From Calditrichia bacterium (GTDB lineage Bacteria > Calditrichota > Calditrichia > Calditrichales > J004), in assembly GCA_027006055.1 (NCBI GenBank), contig JALTKX010000208.1, positions 1-44,005 of the forward strand: a DNA stretch of 44,005 nt, in the 5' to 3' direction. Shown here in pieces: positions 7,493 through 16,228 of this stretch (positions within the stretch are counted from its first letter, which is position 1; each line of letters opens with the position of its first letter). The translations under genes were made by a program, and so were the position numbers. The notes under the pieces are model-generated. The model saw nothing but the letters and a program-made list of their open reading frames with translations. It was not told where the DNA came from and did no database searches.

Positions 7493-8632
7493 ATGGAAAG
7501 TGCCGCGCACATCCTGAAGGAGCTGAAGATTAGCCAGGGATGGCTTGCGGAAGGTCTGGGCGTCAGCCGGACGGCGGTGACGCTGCTATTGAATAAGGGT
7601 CAGTGGCCCAAACGGGCACACCGATCCGGGTTGCTGGAACGCCTGCGCGAACGCCTGGAAGAAGGTGGCGCGGGCGCGGGAGATATTGAGCGCATCGAGG
7701 CGCTGTTAACGTCATCGACCGCGGAAGCGGCGATGCATCATTCATTCACACTACTCAAGAAAGGAGTATGTATGTTACCACAAATCGTTCTGGATCGCGC
7801 GGGATTGGAGCGCGACCCCTTTACCAATGAACTGCGCGGCGTGCAGGATGTTTTCGGCAGCCGTCCGCATGATTTTGTGCTGAACAAAATGCTGGACGCG
7901 GCGGCGCATCAGAAGTTCCTTGGGATTTATGGTCCGGTAGGATCGGGAAAGACGGTGATGAAAAACGTTTTTCTGGAGACGCTGCGCAAGGAGAAGAACT
8001 ACATGGTGTCGGAGCCGATCATGATTGAGCGGGCGAAGTGCCGCCCGGGATCGCTTTGCGACGCGATGGTGGAGGACTTTATGTATGGTTTCGGCGGCAT
8101 TTCGTCCCTGGGAAAAATGCGCAGCCCCCGCAGTCTGGAAGGTAAGAATCGTTTGGTACGCGCTATCTTAACCAACCACAGCGAGCAGGGACGGCGCGCG
8201 GTGCTCATTATCGACGAGGCGCATGAGCTTCCCCTCGATACGCTTAAGGCACTCAAGCGCTTTCACGAGCACCAAAACGGCTTCCGCAAGATGCTGTCCA
8301 TCATCATCATCGGTCAGGAAGAGCTTTTTCACGGTCTGAACAAGGATTACCGGGTGCGCGAGGTAACGGCGCGGATAGACCTGGTGGAGCTGCAACCGAT
8401 GCGCAATGTAGTGAAAAACTATTTGTCCTTCAAGATCGATAAGGCGGGCGGCGACGTCAACGCCCTGTTTGACGGCGAGGCGCTGGATATGATTGAACGC
8501 AAGCTGGAACATCCCTCACCCCTGTTGATCAACGTGCTGGCCAGCCACAGCCTGATGACGGCTTACGCCCAGGACAGGCTACCGGCAACGGGAGCGATGG
8601 TGGAAGAGGCATACCGGAAGATGGCCTCATGA
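7493..8632 (+). CDS. MuB-like AAA ATPase / target-DNA activator with N-terminal HTH
   Basis: 379 aa; N-terminal HTH 'KISQGWLAEGLGVSRTAVTLLLNKG', Walker A GPVGSGKT, Walker B VLIIDEAHEL. Confidence 0.9.
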   Translation: MESAAHILKELKISQGWLAEGLGVSRTAVTLLLNKGQWPKRAHRSGLLERLRERLEEGGAGAGDIERIEALLTSSTAEAAMHHSFTLLKKGVCMLPQIVLDRAGLERDPFTNELRGVQDVFGSRPHDFVLNKMLDAAAHQKFLGIYGPVGSGKTVMKNVFLETLRKEKNYMVSEPIMIERAKCRPGSLCDAMVEDFMYGFGGISSLGKMRSPRSLEGKNRLVRAILTNHSEQGRRAVLIIDEAHELPLDTLKALKRFHEHQNGFRKMLSIIIIGQEELFHGLNKDYRVREVTARIDLVELQPMRNVVKNYLSFKIDKAGGDVNALFDGEALDMIERKLEHPSPLLINVLASHSLMTAYAQDRLPATGAMVEEAYRKMAS

Positions 8633-8692
8633 AGATCAAAATCAAGGCCAAGGTTGAGCTGAAGATAAAGTACAAAATGAAGGGAGTACTAT

Positions 8693-9262
8693 ATGGAGAA
8701 CTTAAACACACGCCAGGTTGCGGAAAACTTAGACGTGCCGCATAAGCTGATTGTGGCCCTGCGCCGCAGGGATTACAGGCGTTGCAGCCGCATTTTGAAC
8801 GAGATAGACGAGGATGCGCGGCTTTACCGCCAGCACTGGAAAAAGGTGGAGCGTGTAAAGGAGACCTTTAGCGAGTTGTATGGACGCAGTCCCTATTACA
8901 CACAAACCCCCAGGGATATGGAGCAGGAGTATGACGCGACCATCGCCCGCTATGTGGAGCATTTGGGCGTGGAGGTGCTGGAAAAGGAGATGCGGCGTCA
9001 TACGCGCCGCAGCTTCACCATCCGCTCCATCGTCTTCTTTTTTATGAGCAAAACCCAGGACGCGCCCTGGCAACGTCTGCTGCAGGATAAGAATGCCGGT
9101 CAGCGGGAGCCGGAGTGGGTGAAAAACGACCGTAAACGCTACATGCAAATACAAAACGATCTATTCTCGCACGGCTATCCGGTGCACATCCGCAAGGATA
9201 TGATGCGCGAAATGAACGCGATAAAATACCGGCTGAATGATCACGGCTGGGAAATAAAATAG
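8693..9262 (+). CDS. Hypothetical early phage protein
   Basis: 189 aa ORF with SD, in operon. Confidence 0.6.
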   Translation: MENLNTRQVAENLDVPHKLIVALRRRDYRRCSRILNEIDEDARLYRQHWKKVERVKETFSELYGRSPYYTQTPRDMEQEYDATIARYVEHLGVEVLEKEMRRHTRRSFTIRSIVFFFMSKTQDAPWQRLLQDKNAGQREPEWVKNDRKRYMQIQNDLFSHGYPVHIRKDMMREMNAIKYRLNDHGWEIK

Positions 9263-9273
9263 AAAGGAAAAGT

Positions 9274-9498
9274 ATGGAAGCCTTTAAAATCGAGATAGCG
9301 CGCAACGAGGCGGGCGACACCGTGATGCGCTGTGATAACGGAGAGATGACCCGCGAGCAGATCGTAATGATTCTGCAGGGTATGATCGCCCAATTGACGG
9401 AACAGATCATTATAGACAAGGTGACGGCGCGGATGCGCATCATCCAGCCGGGCAGCCTGGAAGCGCTGAAAATAAACCAGGGAAGGAAATTACAATGA
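9274..9498 (+). CDS. Hypothetical early phage protein
   Basis: 74 aa ORF, SD GAAAGGAAA. Confidence 0.5.
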   Translation: MEAFKIEIARNEAGDTVMRCDNGEMTREQIVMILQGMIAQLTEQIIIDKVTARMRIIQPGSLEALKINQGRKLQ

Positions 9499-9507
9499 GG
9501 TGCAGTT

Positions 9508-9906
9508 ATGAAAAAGAAGAGTAAAGAGGAAAAGAAGCCGCAAGCGACGGGCGCGGGCAGCGAACCGACGCTGAGCATCTCCATGACGTTGCGTCACCGG
9601 AAGATACTGCATTATATCCGTTTTCGACCGCGCAAAAAGGCGGTAAAGAACAGCACGCTGGTAAAGCTGACGGGCTATCATGAGCGGGAGGTGCGTGAAC
9701 TGGTGCGTGAGCTGGTTATGATATATCAACAGCCGATCGGCTCATCGACCAGCGAGGGGTATTGGTGGATCAGCAATCCGACCGACGCCGCCGAGATATA
9801 TGACCGCCTGCGCGGCCGGGCCATGAAGATATTGCAACGGGCGGCGGCGATCCGGGGCATCGGCATGGATCAAGTGGTGCAGCAGTTGGAACTTGATTTA
9901 AAATAA
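9508..9906 (+). CDS. Winged-helix-like early phage protein
   Basis: 132 aa; 'RHRKILHYIRF...NSTLVKLTGYHEREVRELVRELVMIYQQPIGSSTSEGYWWISNP' looks like a winged helix. Confidence 0.5.
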   Translation: MKKKSKEEKKPQATGAGSEPTLSISMTLRHRKILHYIRFRPRKKAVKNSTLVKLTGYHEREVRELVRELVMIYQQPIGSSTSEGYWWISNPTDAAEIYDRLRGRAMKILQRAAAIRGIGMDQVVQQLELDLK

Positions 9907-9930
9907 GGAAGAAAAGGAAAGGAGAATATT

Positions 9931-10326
9931 ATGGGAGTATTAGCACGTTTTTTGGGAATCGGCGGGAAGCGTCCCCAGGAGAACCTAAACGGCCCGGCGC
10001 CGGAGGTGGAAAAGGTTAAATCGGCCCCCATATTCAATCCACACTTTATATGGGGATTGAACGAGTCGGATATAATGAAGCGTTATTTTAACGGCATGGC
10101 GGCGCATTTTTGGCGCAACCATGAGGCCAATCCCCTGCGCGACCGCACGCCGGAATATCTGAGGGCGAAGATGGAGAACCAGTTGCGTTATTTTGAAAAG
10201 GCGGTTGATCTGGGCAATTACCAACTGGCGGAGAACGCCCTGCATGAGGTGACGTCAATATTTATGATTTACAGTCATTTATACAAGGTGCGGGAGGAGG
10301 AAAAGAAAAACCGGAGGGCCTTATGA
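9931..10326 (+). CDS. Hypothetical early phage protein
   Basis: 131 aa ORF, SD AAAGGAG, overlaps next start. Confidence 0.55.
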   Translation: MGVLARFLGIGGKRPQENLNGPAPEVEKVKSAPIFNPHFIWGLNESDIMKRYFNGMAAHFWRNHEANPLRDRTPEYLRAKMENQLRYFEKAVDLGNYQLAENALHEVTSIFMIYSHLYKVREEEKKNRRAL

Positions 10327-10616
10327 AGGAGTATAAACGCCAGGTATTAGTCAACGGAAAAACGGTAGAGCTGGAAGGCAATATGCCCATTCCGAAACCT
10401 AAAAAAAGGGGTGTGGATTATGTGGCCCTGGCGCGGAGAATGCGGGTGAATGAAAGTTTTCTGATAAAGGGGTCCACTGCCCGCGTAAGAGTAGGTCGCG
10501 CCTTTAAGGAAGCGGGAGTGCCCTTTGTTATCCGCGTATTGGAAAGCGGCCGGCGCTGGCGGATATGGAAAACGGGCGAGGCGGAAGATAACGGGGTTTA
10601 TAACCTGGGAGAATAA
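10323..10616 (+). CDS. Hypothetical early phage protein
   Basis: 97 aa ORF, ATGA-type overlap with previous gene. Confidence 0.55.
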   Translation: MKEYKRQVLVNGKTVELEGNMPIPKPKKRGVDYVALARRMRVNESFLIKGSTARVRVGRAFKEAGVPFVIRVLESGRRWRIWKTGEAEDNGVYNLGE

Positions 10617-10618
10617 TC

Positions 10619-11059
10619 ATGCGCAATGATCAACGGCGGAAGCTGTTCGCCATCGGCAAAAAGCTGGATATGGGCATTGACGATCTGCGTTGGGCGGCGA
10701 CGCCCTATAATAAGGAGCGGAAGTCGAGCCTGCGGGCGCTGAGCGAGAGCGAGGCGGACAGGCTGATCGGCGACCTGCAAAGGCTTGCCCGTCAAAAGAG
10801 GGAGAAGCGCATAAGGCATGCCGATCTGCGTCCGGACGGCAACGCCTGGGATTACAGCCTGAGCGGCGCCTGGAGCCAGCGGGATATGATGTTTGATTTA
10901 ATGTTGCGGGCGGAGTGGGATGTCTGGCAGTTCCGGGCCTGGCTAAAGCGATATCACAAGGTGGATCATGAGCGTTTTTTAAACGCGGGACAACGGGTAA
11001 GGGTGATTGAGGGACTGAAGCAGATAGCGGCACGCAAAAAGGCAAAGGCGGAGCGATAA
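10619..11059 (+). CDS. gemA: GemA-like (Mu gp16, DUF1018) regulatory protein
   Basis: 146 aa; 'DQRRKLFAIGKKLDMGIDDLRWAATPYNKERKSSLRALSESEADRLIGDLQRL' fits the GemA pattern. Confidence 0.75.
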   Translation: MRNDQRRKLFAIGKKLDMGIDDLRWAATPYNKERKSSLRALSESEADRLIGDLQRLARQKREKRIRHADLRPDGNAWDYSLSGAWSQRDMMFDLMLRAEWDVWQFRAWLKRYHKVDHERFLNAGQRVRVIEGLKQIAARKKAKAER

Positions 11060-11060
11060 G

Positions 11061-11294
11061 GTGCAACTTGATCTTTTTGAACTGCGGGATGACGACGATC
11101 TGCGCCGGGAGGTGCAAAAGATAAACGCCGACCGGCGTTATCATCCCAAGGAGGTATGCGATATTCTGGGTTGCTCATTGAGCATGATCTACCGCTTGTA
11201 CGGCTCCGGGGAATTGCGGGGCTTGCGGGTAGGTTTGGGCATCCGCATATTCGGCTGGAGCGTGCGTAAGTATATCGTTGACAACAGTAATTAA
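11061..11294 (+). CDS. Excisionase/HTH_17-like small DNA-binding protein
   Basis: 77 aa; 'RRYHPKEVCDILGCSLSMIYRLYGSGELRGLRVGLGIRIFGWSVRKYI'; GTG start. Confidence 0.65.
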   Translation: MQLDLFELRDDDDLRREVQKINADRRYHPKEVCDILGCSLSMIYRLYGSGELRGLRVGLGIRIFGWSVRKYIVDNSN

Positions 11295-11301
11295 CCGGAG
11301 A

Positions 11302-11332
11302 AACCTTCCAGGTCTCAAAGACCTGGAAGGTT
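11302..11332. repeat. Palindromic repeat AACCTTCCAGGTCT-CAA-AGACCTGGAAGGTT
   Basis: Perfect 14-bp arms; related copies at 11973 and 40457. Confidence 0.85.
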
Positions 11333-11355
11333 GGGATTTGGAAAGGAGCATAACA

Positions 11356-11772
11356 ATGGCGGAGAATTTTATAGACAAATTTAAGCAGGGTACCTATCCC
11401 CAGCGGATCACGCGGGCGGTAAAGTGGATAGACGATGAAATCCGGCGCACCCTGCAACATCTGGCAAAGGACGCGCGGTTTTTAGAGAATCCGGATTTTT
11501 TTAAGAGTAAAAAAATCTATCCCCTGGAGATTATTAAGGCTTTGTTGCTGGAATTACAGGAGGAGCTGCAGAAGAAGCAAAGGCGGGCGCCGGATGTGTT
11601 TGCCCTGGATGCGCAGATCGCCTGCGTGAAGCGCGAACTGGCCCTGCGGCGGGCCGTGTATAAAAAGAAGGTAAGCGCCGGGGAAATGAAGCCGGAGGCG
11701 GCACGCCGGGAGTATGACGCGATGAAGGGGGTATTGGAGACATTGCAGATGCTGATGGGAGAGGAAAAATGA
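11356..11772 (+). CDS. Hypothetical phage protein
   Basis: Start assigned at MAENFIDKFKQ (SD GAAAGGAG); the ORF-track start would translate the palindromic repeat. Confidence 0.6.
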   Translation: MAENFIDKFKQGTYPQRITRAVKWIDDEIRRTLQHLAKDARFLENPDFFKSKKIYPLEIIKALLLELQEELQKKQRRAPDVFALDAQIACVKRELALRRAVYKKKVSAGEMKPEAARREYDAMKGVLETLQMLMGEEK

Positions 11773-11957
11773 CAAGCATAAAAGTTGAAATGAAAAACGG
11801 CGAGGTTAAAGAGTTTCCCCATACAGGGCGCGCCGGTGGCAGCTATACCAAGGAAATACGGTATGAGGGCGGTTTTGCCATTATACGGGATGAGTGGGGA
11901 AATGAAACAGCCATACCGCGCGAGGATATTAAGCAGGTGATTAAAACCTGCCACTAA
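11769..11957 (+). CDS. Hypothetical phage protein
   Basis: 62 aa, ATGA overlap with preceding CDS. Confidence 0.5.
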   Translation: MTSIKVEMKNGEVKEFPHTGRAGGSYTKEIRYEGGFAIIRDEWGNETAIPREDIKQVIKTCH

Positions 11958-11972
11958 AATCACAATCACCTT

Positions 11973-11991
11973 CCAGGTCTCGTAGACCTGG
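11973..11991. repeat. Degenerate copy of the CCAGGTCT/AGACCTGG palindromic repeat
   Basis: CCAGGTCT-CGT-AGACCTGG. Confidence 0.75.
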
Positions 11992-12023
11992 TATGATACA
12001 CCAAAACTGGAGGATATAACACA

Positions 12024-12224
12024 ATGAAAGGCAGCCATTACTATAAAGAAATTTTAGACTATATCAATAGCCGTGGTAAAGATATTACACGGGAAGAATC
12101 ATTTGCTGTTTACGGTTATGCCCATGGCATATATATGACGGACAAAATAACGGCCGAGGAGTTTTATAAAATATTGGAAAAACTCCCCGTGGACAATAAA
12201 GAGCTGGAAGCGGTGACGCTGTAA
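12024..12224 (+). CDS. Hypothetical phage protein
   Basis: 66 aa ORF, SD TGGAGG. Confidence 0.45.
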   Translation: MKGSHYYKEILDYINSRGKDITREESFAVYGYAHGIYMTDKITAEEFYKILEKLPVDNKELEAVTL

Positions 12225-12281
12225 CACGCCCGGCCCTGATGCATTCCAAGGTCTAAACGTGGGAAAGAGGGGTAAAAAAAC

Positions 12282-12455
12282 ATGCCTGACCAGCAGTCCC
12301 TGCATGCGGGGGAAGGACAGCACCTTACAGCGCGGTTGTGGTGGCCGCGTGCGGGCGGGGAATTCCCGTTCAGCGGTAAGGAGAGGCCGATCGAGAGCCT
12401 CTTTAAACCCGTGCATGCCTCTTTCTCTTTTTTAATTTTAAGGAGAGTAAAATGA
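12282..12455 (+). CDS. Possible 57-aa ORF (alternatively a structured non-coding leader)
   Basis: MPDQQSLHAGEGQHLTARLWWPRAGGEFPFSGKERPIESLFKPVHASFSFLILRRVK; stop overlaps ATG of the next CDS (ATGA). Below the ORF-track length cutoff. Confidence 0.25.
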   Translation: MPDQQSLHAGEGQHLTARLWWPRAGGEFPFSGKERPIESLFKPVHASFSFLILRRVK

Positions 12456-12715
12456 AAGTTACAAGAAATGTTTTGGCAGACCTGGCAGATATTGAGTTGA
12501 AAATCGGTTATAACTGCCGGGCAACGCTTATAACCGAAGAGCAGCCGGTAAGAATTCGCGCCCAGGTGAATATGTATTCTAAAAAGATGGGCGGCAGTAT
12601 TAAGATAGCGCTGGAAGAAGTGGTTGGGGAGCGTGTAAGCCGGGAGGCATTGGATATATTTGCGGAACGGGCCCGGAAAACGTTTTGCAAGGTGATCGGG
12701 CCGGATAGCTATTAA
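12452..12715 (+). CDS. Hypothetical phage protein
   Basis: 87 aa ORF, SD AAGGAGAG. Confidence 0.5.
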   Translation: MKVTRNVLADLADIELKIGYNCRATLITEEQPVRIRAQVNMYSKKMGGSIKIALEEVVGERVSREALDIFAERARKTFCKVIGPDSY

Positions 12716-12745
12716 AATTATGACACTATAAAATAAAAAATGGTT

Positions 12746-13180
12746 TTATTTCTTTACAGGTTGGAGGTGCTTATCGAGGGTGTGCTTTAATATGACCTTT
12801 TTATAACCTTCCGTGGAGGGCACTTTTAATAAACAGTTTATAATAGCTCGAACCATTTGAAAATTTAAAAGCCCCCGGTAAACTTTCCGCTCAGACAAAC
12901 CCTTTTGAAGAATCTGGAATTTATCTTCTTCATATATTTTATCCAGCATGAACCATGAATTCCTATCAAGTAATCCATCTACTTTACCAATAAAAAAACT
13001 TTCACTGGATACGTCGCAGCCATGAGACATCGTTCTTCTACGCTTTTCCACCGTAGTGCTTAAGATATATAAATATTTGTCTGATATTTCACAGGGATTC
13101 AGGATAAGAGCGTATTTATTTCTAACAGAACCATCACTGAACTCGAACTGATCAAAATATAATAACGCGCCAGGACTCAT
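12746..13180 (-). CDS. PemK/MazF-like putative toxin partnered with a Panacea-domain antitoxin (phage cargo)
   Basis: 144 aa; 'SPGALLYFDQFEFSDGSVRNKYALILNPC' PemK-like; 4-nt overlap with the upstream Panacea gene. Confidence 0.6.
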   Translation of the reverse strand: MSPGALLYFDQFEFSDGSVRNKYALILNPCEISDKYLYILSTTVEKRRRTMSHGCDVSSESFFIGKVDGLLDRNSWFMLDKIYEEDKFQILQKGLSERKVYRGLLNFQMVRAIINCLLKVPSTEGYKKVILKHTLDKHLQPVKK

Positions 13181-13752
13181 AAAGATGCCATAATCTCCCG
13201 GGCATCCCTGTCATTGGCAATACGTCTGCGGTATTCTTCCTCGGATATAGTTGAATTATCCAGGGCCGTTTCATACGGTATGAGTTTATTAGGACTGGAT
13301 GGTTCATATATTCTATCCCAAGGATCACCCTTGGCGTGGGTTATTGTAACCATCGTCTCGGAGTCGGCATTGCGGTATATATTTGACAACTCTTCCATAA
13401 TCTTTAATTCACGGTCGGAGAATTGAAGAGGGTCAAATTTTATTTTTCTGAGAGGACTTATGGTCGTCACAGTTTTTTCTTTGTCAATAGCAACTTTATC
13501 TACAGAAAAGAATTCCTGCAACTTCTGTTTAGGGTCTTTTTCTTTAAGCTGATCATATACCTCTACCGGTACCGGCCCAAGCCGCCAGGCAAAATAATCC
13601 AATCCGGTAACGGAGCGGCCGGTTTGCTGAAAGTGGGTAAAGTCGAGCATGTAAAGCATCTTCATGAGTTTGGTGATATTGCAATATTTGGTATGCTTTA
13701 GAAAATAAATTATGGCATGGATAAGCTTGCCCTGCTTATTGTAAGGAATCAT
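13177..13752 (-). CDS. Panacea-domain (SocA/DUF4065-like) antitoxin
   Basis: 191 aa; 'KLIHAIIYFLKHTKYCNITKLMKMLYMLDFTHFQQTGRSVTGLDYFAWRLGPVPVEVY' is a strong DUF4065 pattern. Confidence 0.85.
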   Translation of the reverse strand: MIPYNKQGKLIHAIIYFLKHTKYCNITKLMKMLYMLDFTHFQQTGRSVTGLDYFAWRLGPVPVEVYDQLKEKDPKQKLQEFFSVDKVAIDKEKTVTTISPLRKIKFDPLQFSDRELKIMEELSNIYRNADSETMVTITHAKGDPWDRIYEPSSPNKLIPYETALDNSTISEEEYRRRIANDRDAREIMASL

Positions 13753-13939
13753 AATGGTTCCTTGCCCTCTCTTTAGTCCGGGTCTAAAAAAATCGACCCG
13801 TCTCCTCCAATGTTTAGCCTTTTACAGAATATCGCCAAGACTAAACCGCTTGATTGTATATAAGGTTGGTATAATCAATAAAAGAATATAGTGTAATAAA
13901 TTGTTTAAAACAACCAACCAGGTCACAACCAGGTTCCGG

Positions 13940-14536
13940 TTAATGGGGGATTTTATAAAAGTCGAAGCTTTCAAATACATATTTTTTTGTCGCGTCCAGG
14001 ACTTTTTCGGTAAGCTTTTGGGTTTTGTGAAGGTTCTCAGATCCGTATTTTCTTACATCATTTTCACTAAATCGGTTTCTTTCCATAAATTGAATGTCGT
14101 TAATAAGCTTTGCCGCGAGTACCTGGTAATTGTTGAAAATGTCATCTTCCAGCAGAATTCTGTTTTTACGAACAAAGTGGGACATACTGTTAACCCAATT
14201 CTGGAAATCGTCAAAATTCATATAACATTCAGGGAAGCTTATCATATTGTTGTCTTTTCCCGCAGTAAAAACCACGGCATGTCCTTTCCACAGCATTTCA
14301 GAAAAAGCCAGGTGAACACTTAACTTGCGGTTAAAGAAATCAATTTTTATTTGATTAATAGCCTGTTGTGAAGCCATTCTTTTGTTATTGAGCCAGTTTC
14401 CAATGATTGTAATTACAATTCCCAGCAAAGTTGAAAGAGAGACAACTACCGCATTGGGTATGCCCGGGGTCTGATTGCTTAAAAGAACATGGATTGTATC
14501 TCCGGACGATGAAATAACAAAAAGAGAGTCCGTCAT
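13940..14536 (-). CDS. Membrane-anchored protein with cytoplasmic domain, candidate exclusion/defence factor
   Basis: 198 aa; one TM near the N-terminus (VVVSLSTLLGIVITIIGNWL) then a soluble helical domain; reverse to phage genes, AT-rich. Confidence 0.5.
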   Translation of the reverse strand: MTDSLFVISSSGDTIHVLLSNQTPGIPNAVVVSLSTLLGIVITIIGNWLNNKRMASQQAINQIKIDFFNRKLSVHLAFSEMLWKGHAVVFTAGKDNNMISFPECYMNFDDFQNWVNSMSHFVRKNRILLEDDIFNNYQVLAAKLINDIQFMERNRFSENDVRKYGSENLHKTQKLTEKVLDATKKYVFESFDFYKIPH

Positions 14537-14681
14537 AATTCCTCCTGCTTAACTGTTAAATTATAATAGCGAATCCCCACATCGCACACAATAATTTTCT
14601 TTCCACAGTTTCCACAGCTCGGCACACGGGCTAAATCCTCTTGCTATATTCCTTACCGCATACATACTCCTATATGGTGCC

Positions 14682-14710
14682 GGTCGGCGGCCCCGCCCGC
14701 CGGCCTTTTT
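14682..14710 (+). terminator. Rho-independent terminator before the late module
   Basis: GGTCGGCGG-CCCCGC-CCGCCGGCC followed by TTTTT. Confidence 0.75.
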
Positions 14711-14734
14711 ACTAATCAATTTAAGGAGAGGCGC

Positions 14735-15043
14735 ATGACGTCACAATGGATCATAGTGCAACTGGCCCTGGCCTTGGTGTTACTGGTGTTGTCCTTTAAT
14801 TCGGCCATGAAGCCGGTATGGGTTGCCGCTTACCGCAAGGCCGTGGAGAACATTACCTCTAAGCGTTTTACGGTGCTGATGATCGCCACCTGGTTTGTTT
14901 ATAAGGGAATAGCGATTGACGGCAACTGGATGATTCTGGCGGCGGCCTATATAGGCATGGACACGGCGCATAAGGCGGGCGTACTGGCGGCATTGGCGGA
15001 CAAACTCAGAAACAACAACGGAAAAAAGGGAGAACAGGAATGA
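14735..15043 (+). CDS. Putative holin / small membrane protein
   Basis: 102 aa with 2-3 hydrophobic segments; first gene of the late block. Confidence 0.45.
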   Translation: MTSQWIIVQLALALVLLVLSFNSAMKPVWVAAYRKAVENITSKRFTVLMIATWFVYKGIAIDGNWMILAAAYIGMDTAHKAGVLAALADKLRNNNGKKGEQE

Positions 15044-15366
15044 GCGCGATAAGGGACGAGGTACTGCGTAAACTGGATTATGTGGAAAAGATTACACACG
15101 AGGCCAAGCAGTTGATTTCCGAGATGGAGGTTAATCCGAAGAACTATGACGTGCTGGAGATGCTGCAGGTACAGAGCGAGCTCATCAACACTATGCTGCA
15201 ACAGATAAAATCCGGCAAAAGCACGCAAGACCCGGAAATGGAAAGCAAGTTTAAGCGCATTGGCAAAAAATACCTTGACCTGAAGCGCGCGGAGCTGGCC
15301 ATCGATCTTGACGAGGTTGATCTGGACGTCTTAGACGATCTGCGCCCCAAGCGATCCCGGCGATGA
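15040..15366 (+). CDS. Hypothetical phage protein (Mu gp25/26-like position)
   Basis: 108 aa, ATGA overlaps both sides. Confidence 0.5.
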   Translation: MSAIRDEVLRKLDYVEKITHEAKQLISEMEVNPKNYDVLEMLQVQSELINTMLQQIKSGKSTQDPEMESKFKRIGKKYLDLKRAELAIDLDEVDLDVLDDLRPKRSRR

Positions 15367-15635
15367 GCGCCCCCACTCCCTCCCAGTTAAAGCGGGAAAT
15401 GACTTTGCTGGAGAAGGAGATCGACCGGCGTCTTAATGAACTGATGCGCATAATGATTGAGCATTTGCAGTACCACACGGAAAACGAAGCGCGCTGGGGT
15501 CTGGTGAAAATTATGCGCGATCATCCCTTTCGCACCATCGTCGCCGGAATGTTCCTGGGCATGATGCTGGCCACGACGCTGGCCCAGGTGACGGGCATGG
15601 ATCTGGTAAACTGGATACTGAGGTTCTTCAAATAA
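15363..15635 (+). CDS. Single-TM phage protein
   Basis: 90 aa; C-terminal TM 'IVAGMFLGMMLATTLAQVTGMDLVNWIL'. Confidence 0.5.
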   Translation: MSAPTPSQLKREMTLLEKEIDRRLNELMRIMIEHLQYHTENEARWGLVKIMRDHPFRTIVAGMFLGMMLATTLAQVTGMDLVNWILRFFK

Positions 15636-16150
15636 TGGCATATTCGAATCACATCAAGGAAGAGGCTTTCGGGCTGTATTGCACGGGCATCAGCTTTGAC
15701 GAGATGGCCCTGGAGATGAAAAAGCGCTATCCGGAAGAATGCGCGCGGATAAACCGGCATACGCTGTCGGGCTGGGAAAAGAAATACAACTGGGCTCCGC
15801 GCAAGGAAAGCATTTTGCGGCGCACCAAGGAGAAATTGGACGCGCGCCGGATATCCAAGCGAGCGGAGCTGATCGCCGAAATGGACGAGCTGCGCGAGCG
15901 CATTATGCAGCAGACGCTGAACCTGCGGGCCAAGAGCCTGGAAGGCGCCACCAACAGCGCCATTGCCATCACCCGTCTGATCACCGACCTGAAGGGCGAC
16001 CGCTCCGGCAGGGGCGGCGATGTGGAAAAGACGGTGGCCATGATCTTTGAGGTGCTGGCGGAAGATGAAAAGATCGGCGCGCTGCTGCAGGAACGCCAGG
16101 ATTTTATTTTACGGAAGATAGAAGAACGCATGGAAGCGGAAGACGACTGA
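15635..16150 (+). CDS. Terminase small subunit-like protein
   Basis: 171 aa; N-terminal HTH 'KEEAFGLYCTGISFDEMALEMKKRYPEECARINRHTLSGWEKKYNW'; directly upstream of TerL. Confidence 0.65.
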   Translation: MAYSNHIKEEAFGLYCTGISFDEMALEMKKRYPEECARINRHTLSGWEKKYNWAPRKESILRRTKEKLDARRISKRAELIAEMDELRERIMQQTLNLRAKSLEGATNSAIAITRLITDLKGDRSGRGGDVEKTVAMIFEVLAEDEKIGALLQERQDFILRKIEERMEAEDD

Positions 16151-16228
16151 GGCCGGAGCCCACGGGGACAGGGGTCGTCAAAAGGAATTGATATCCGGCC
16201 GGTCGTCTTTTTTTAATGAAAGGGTGTT

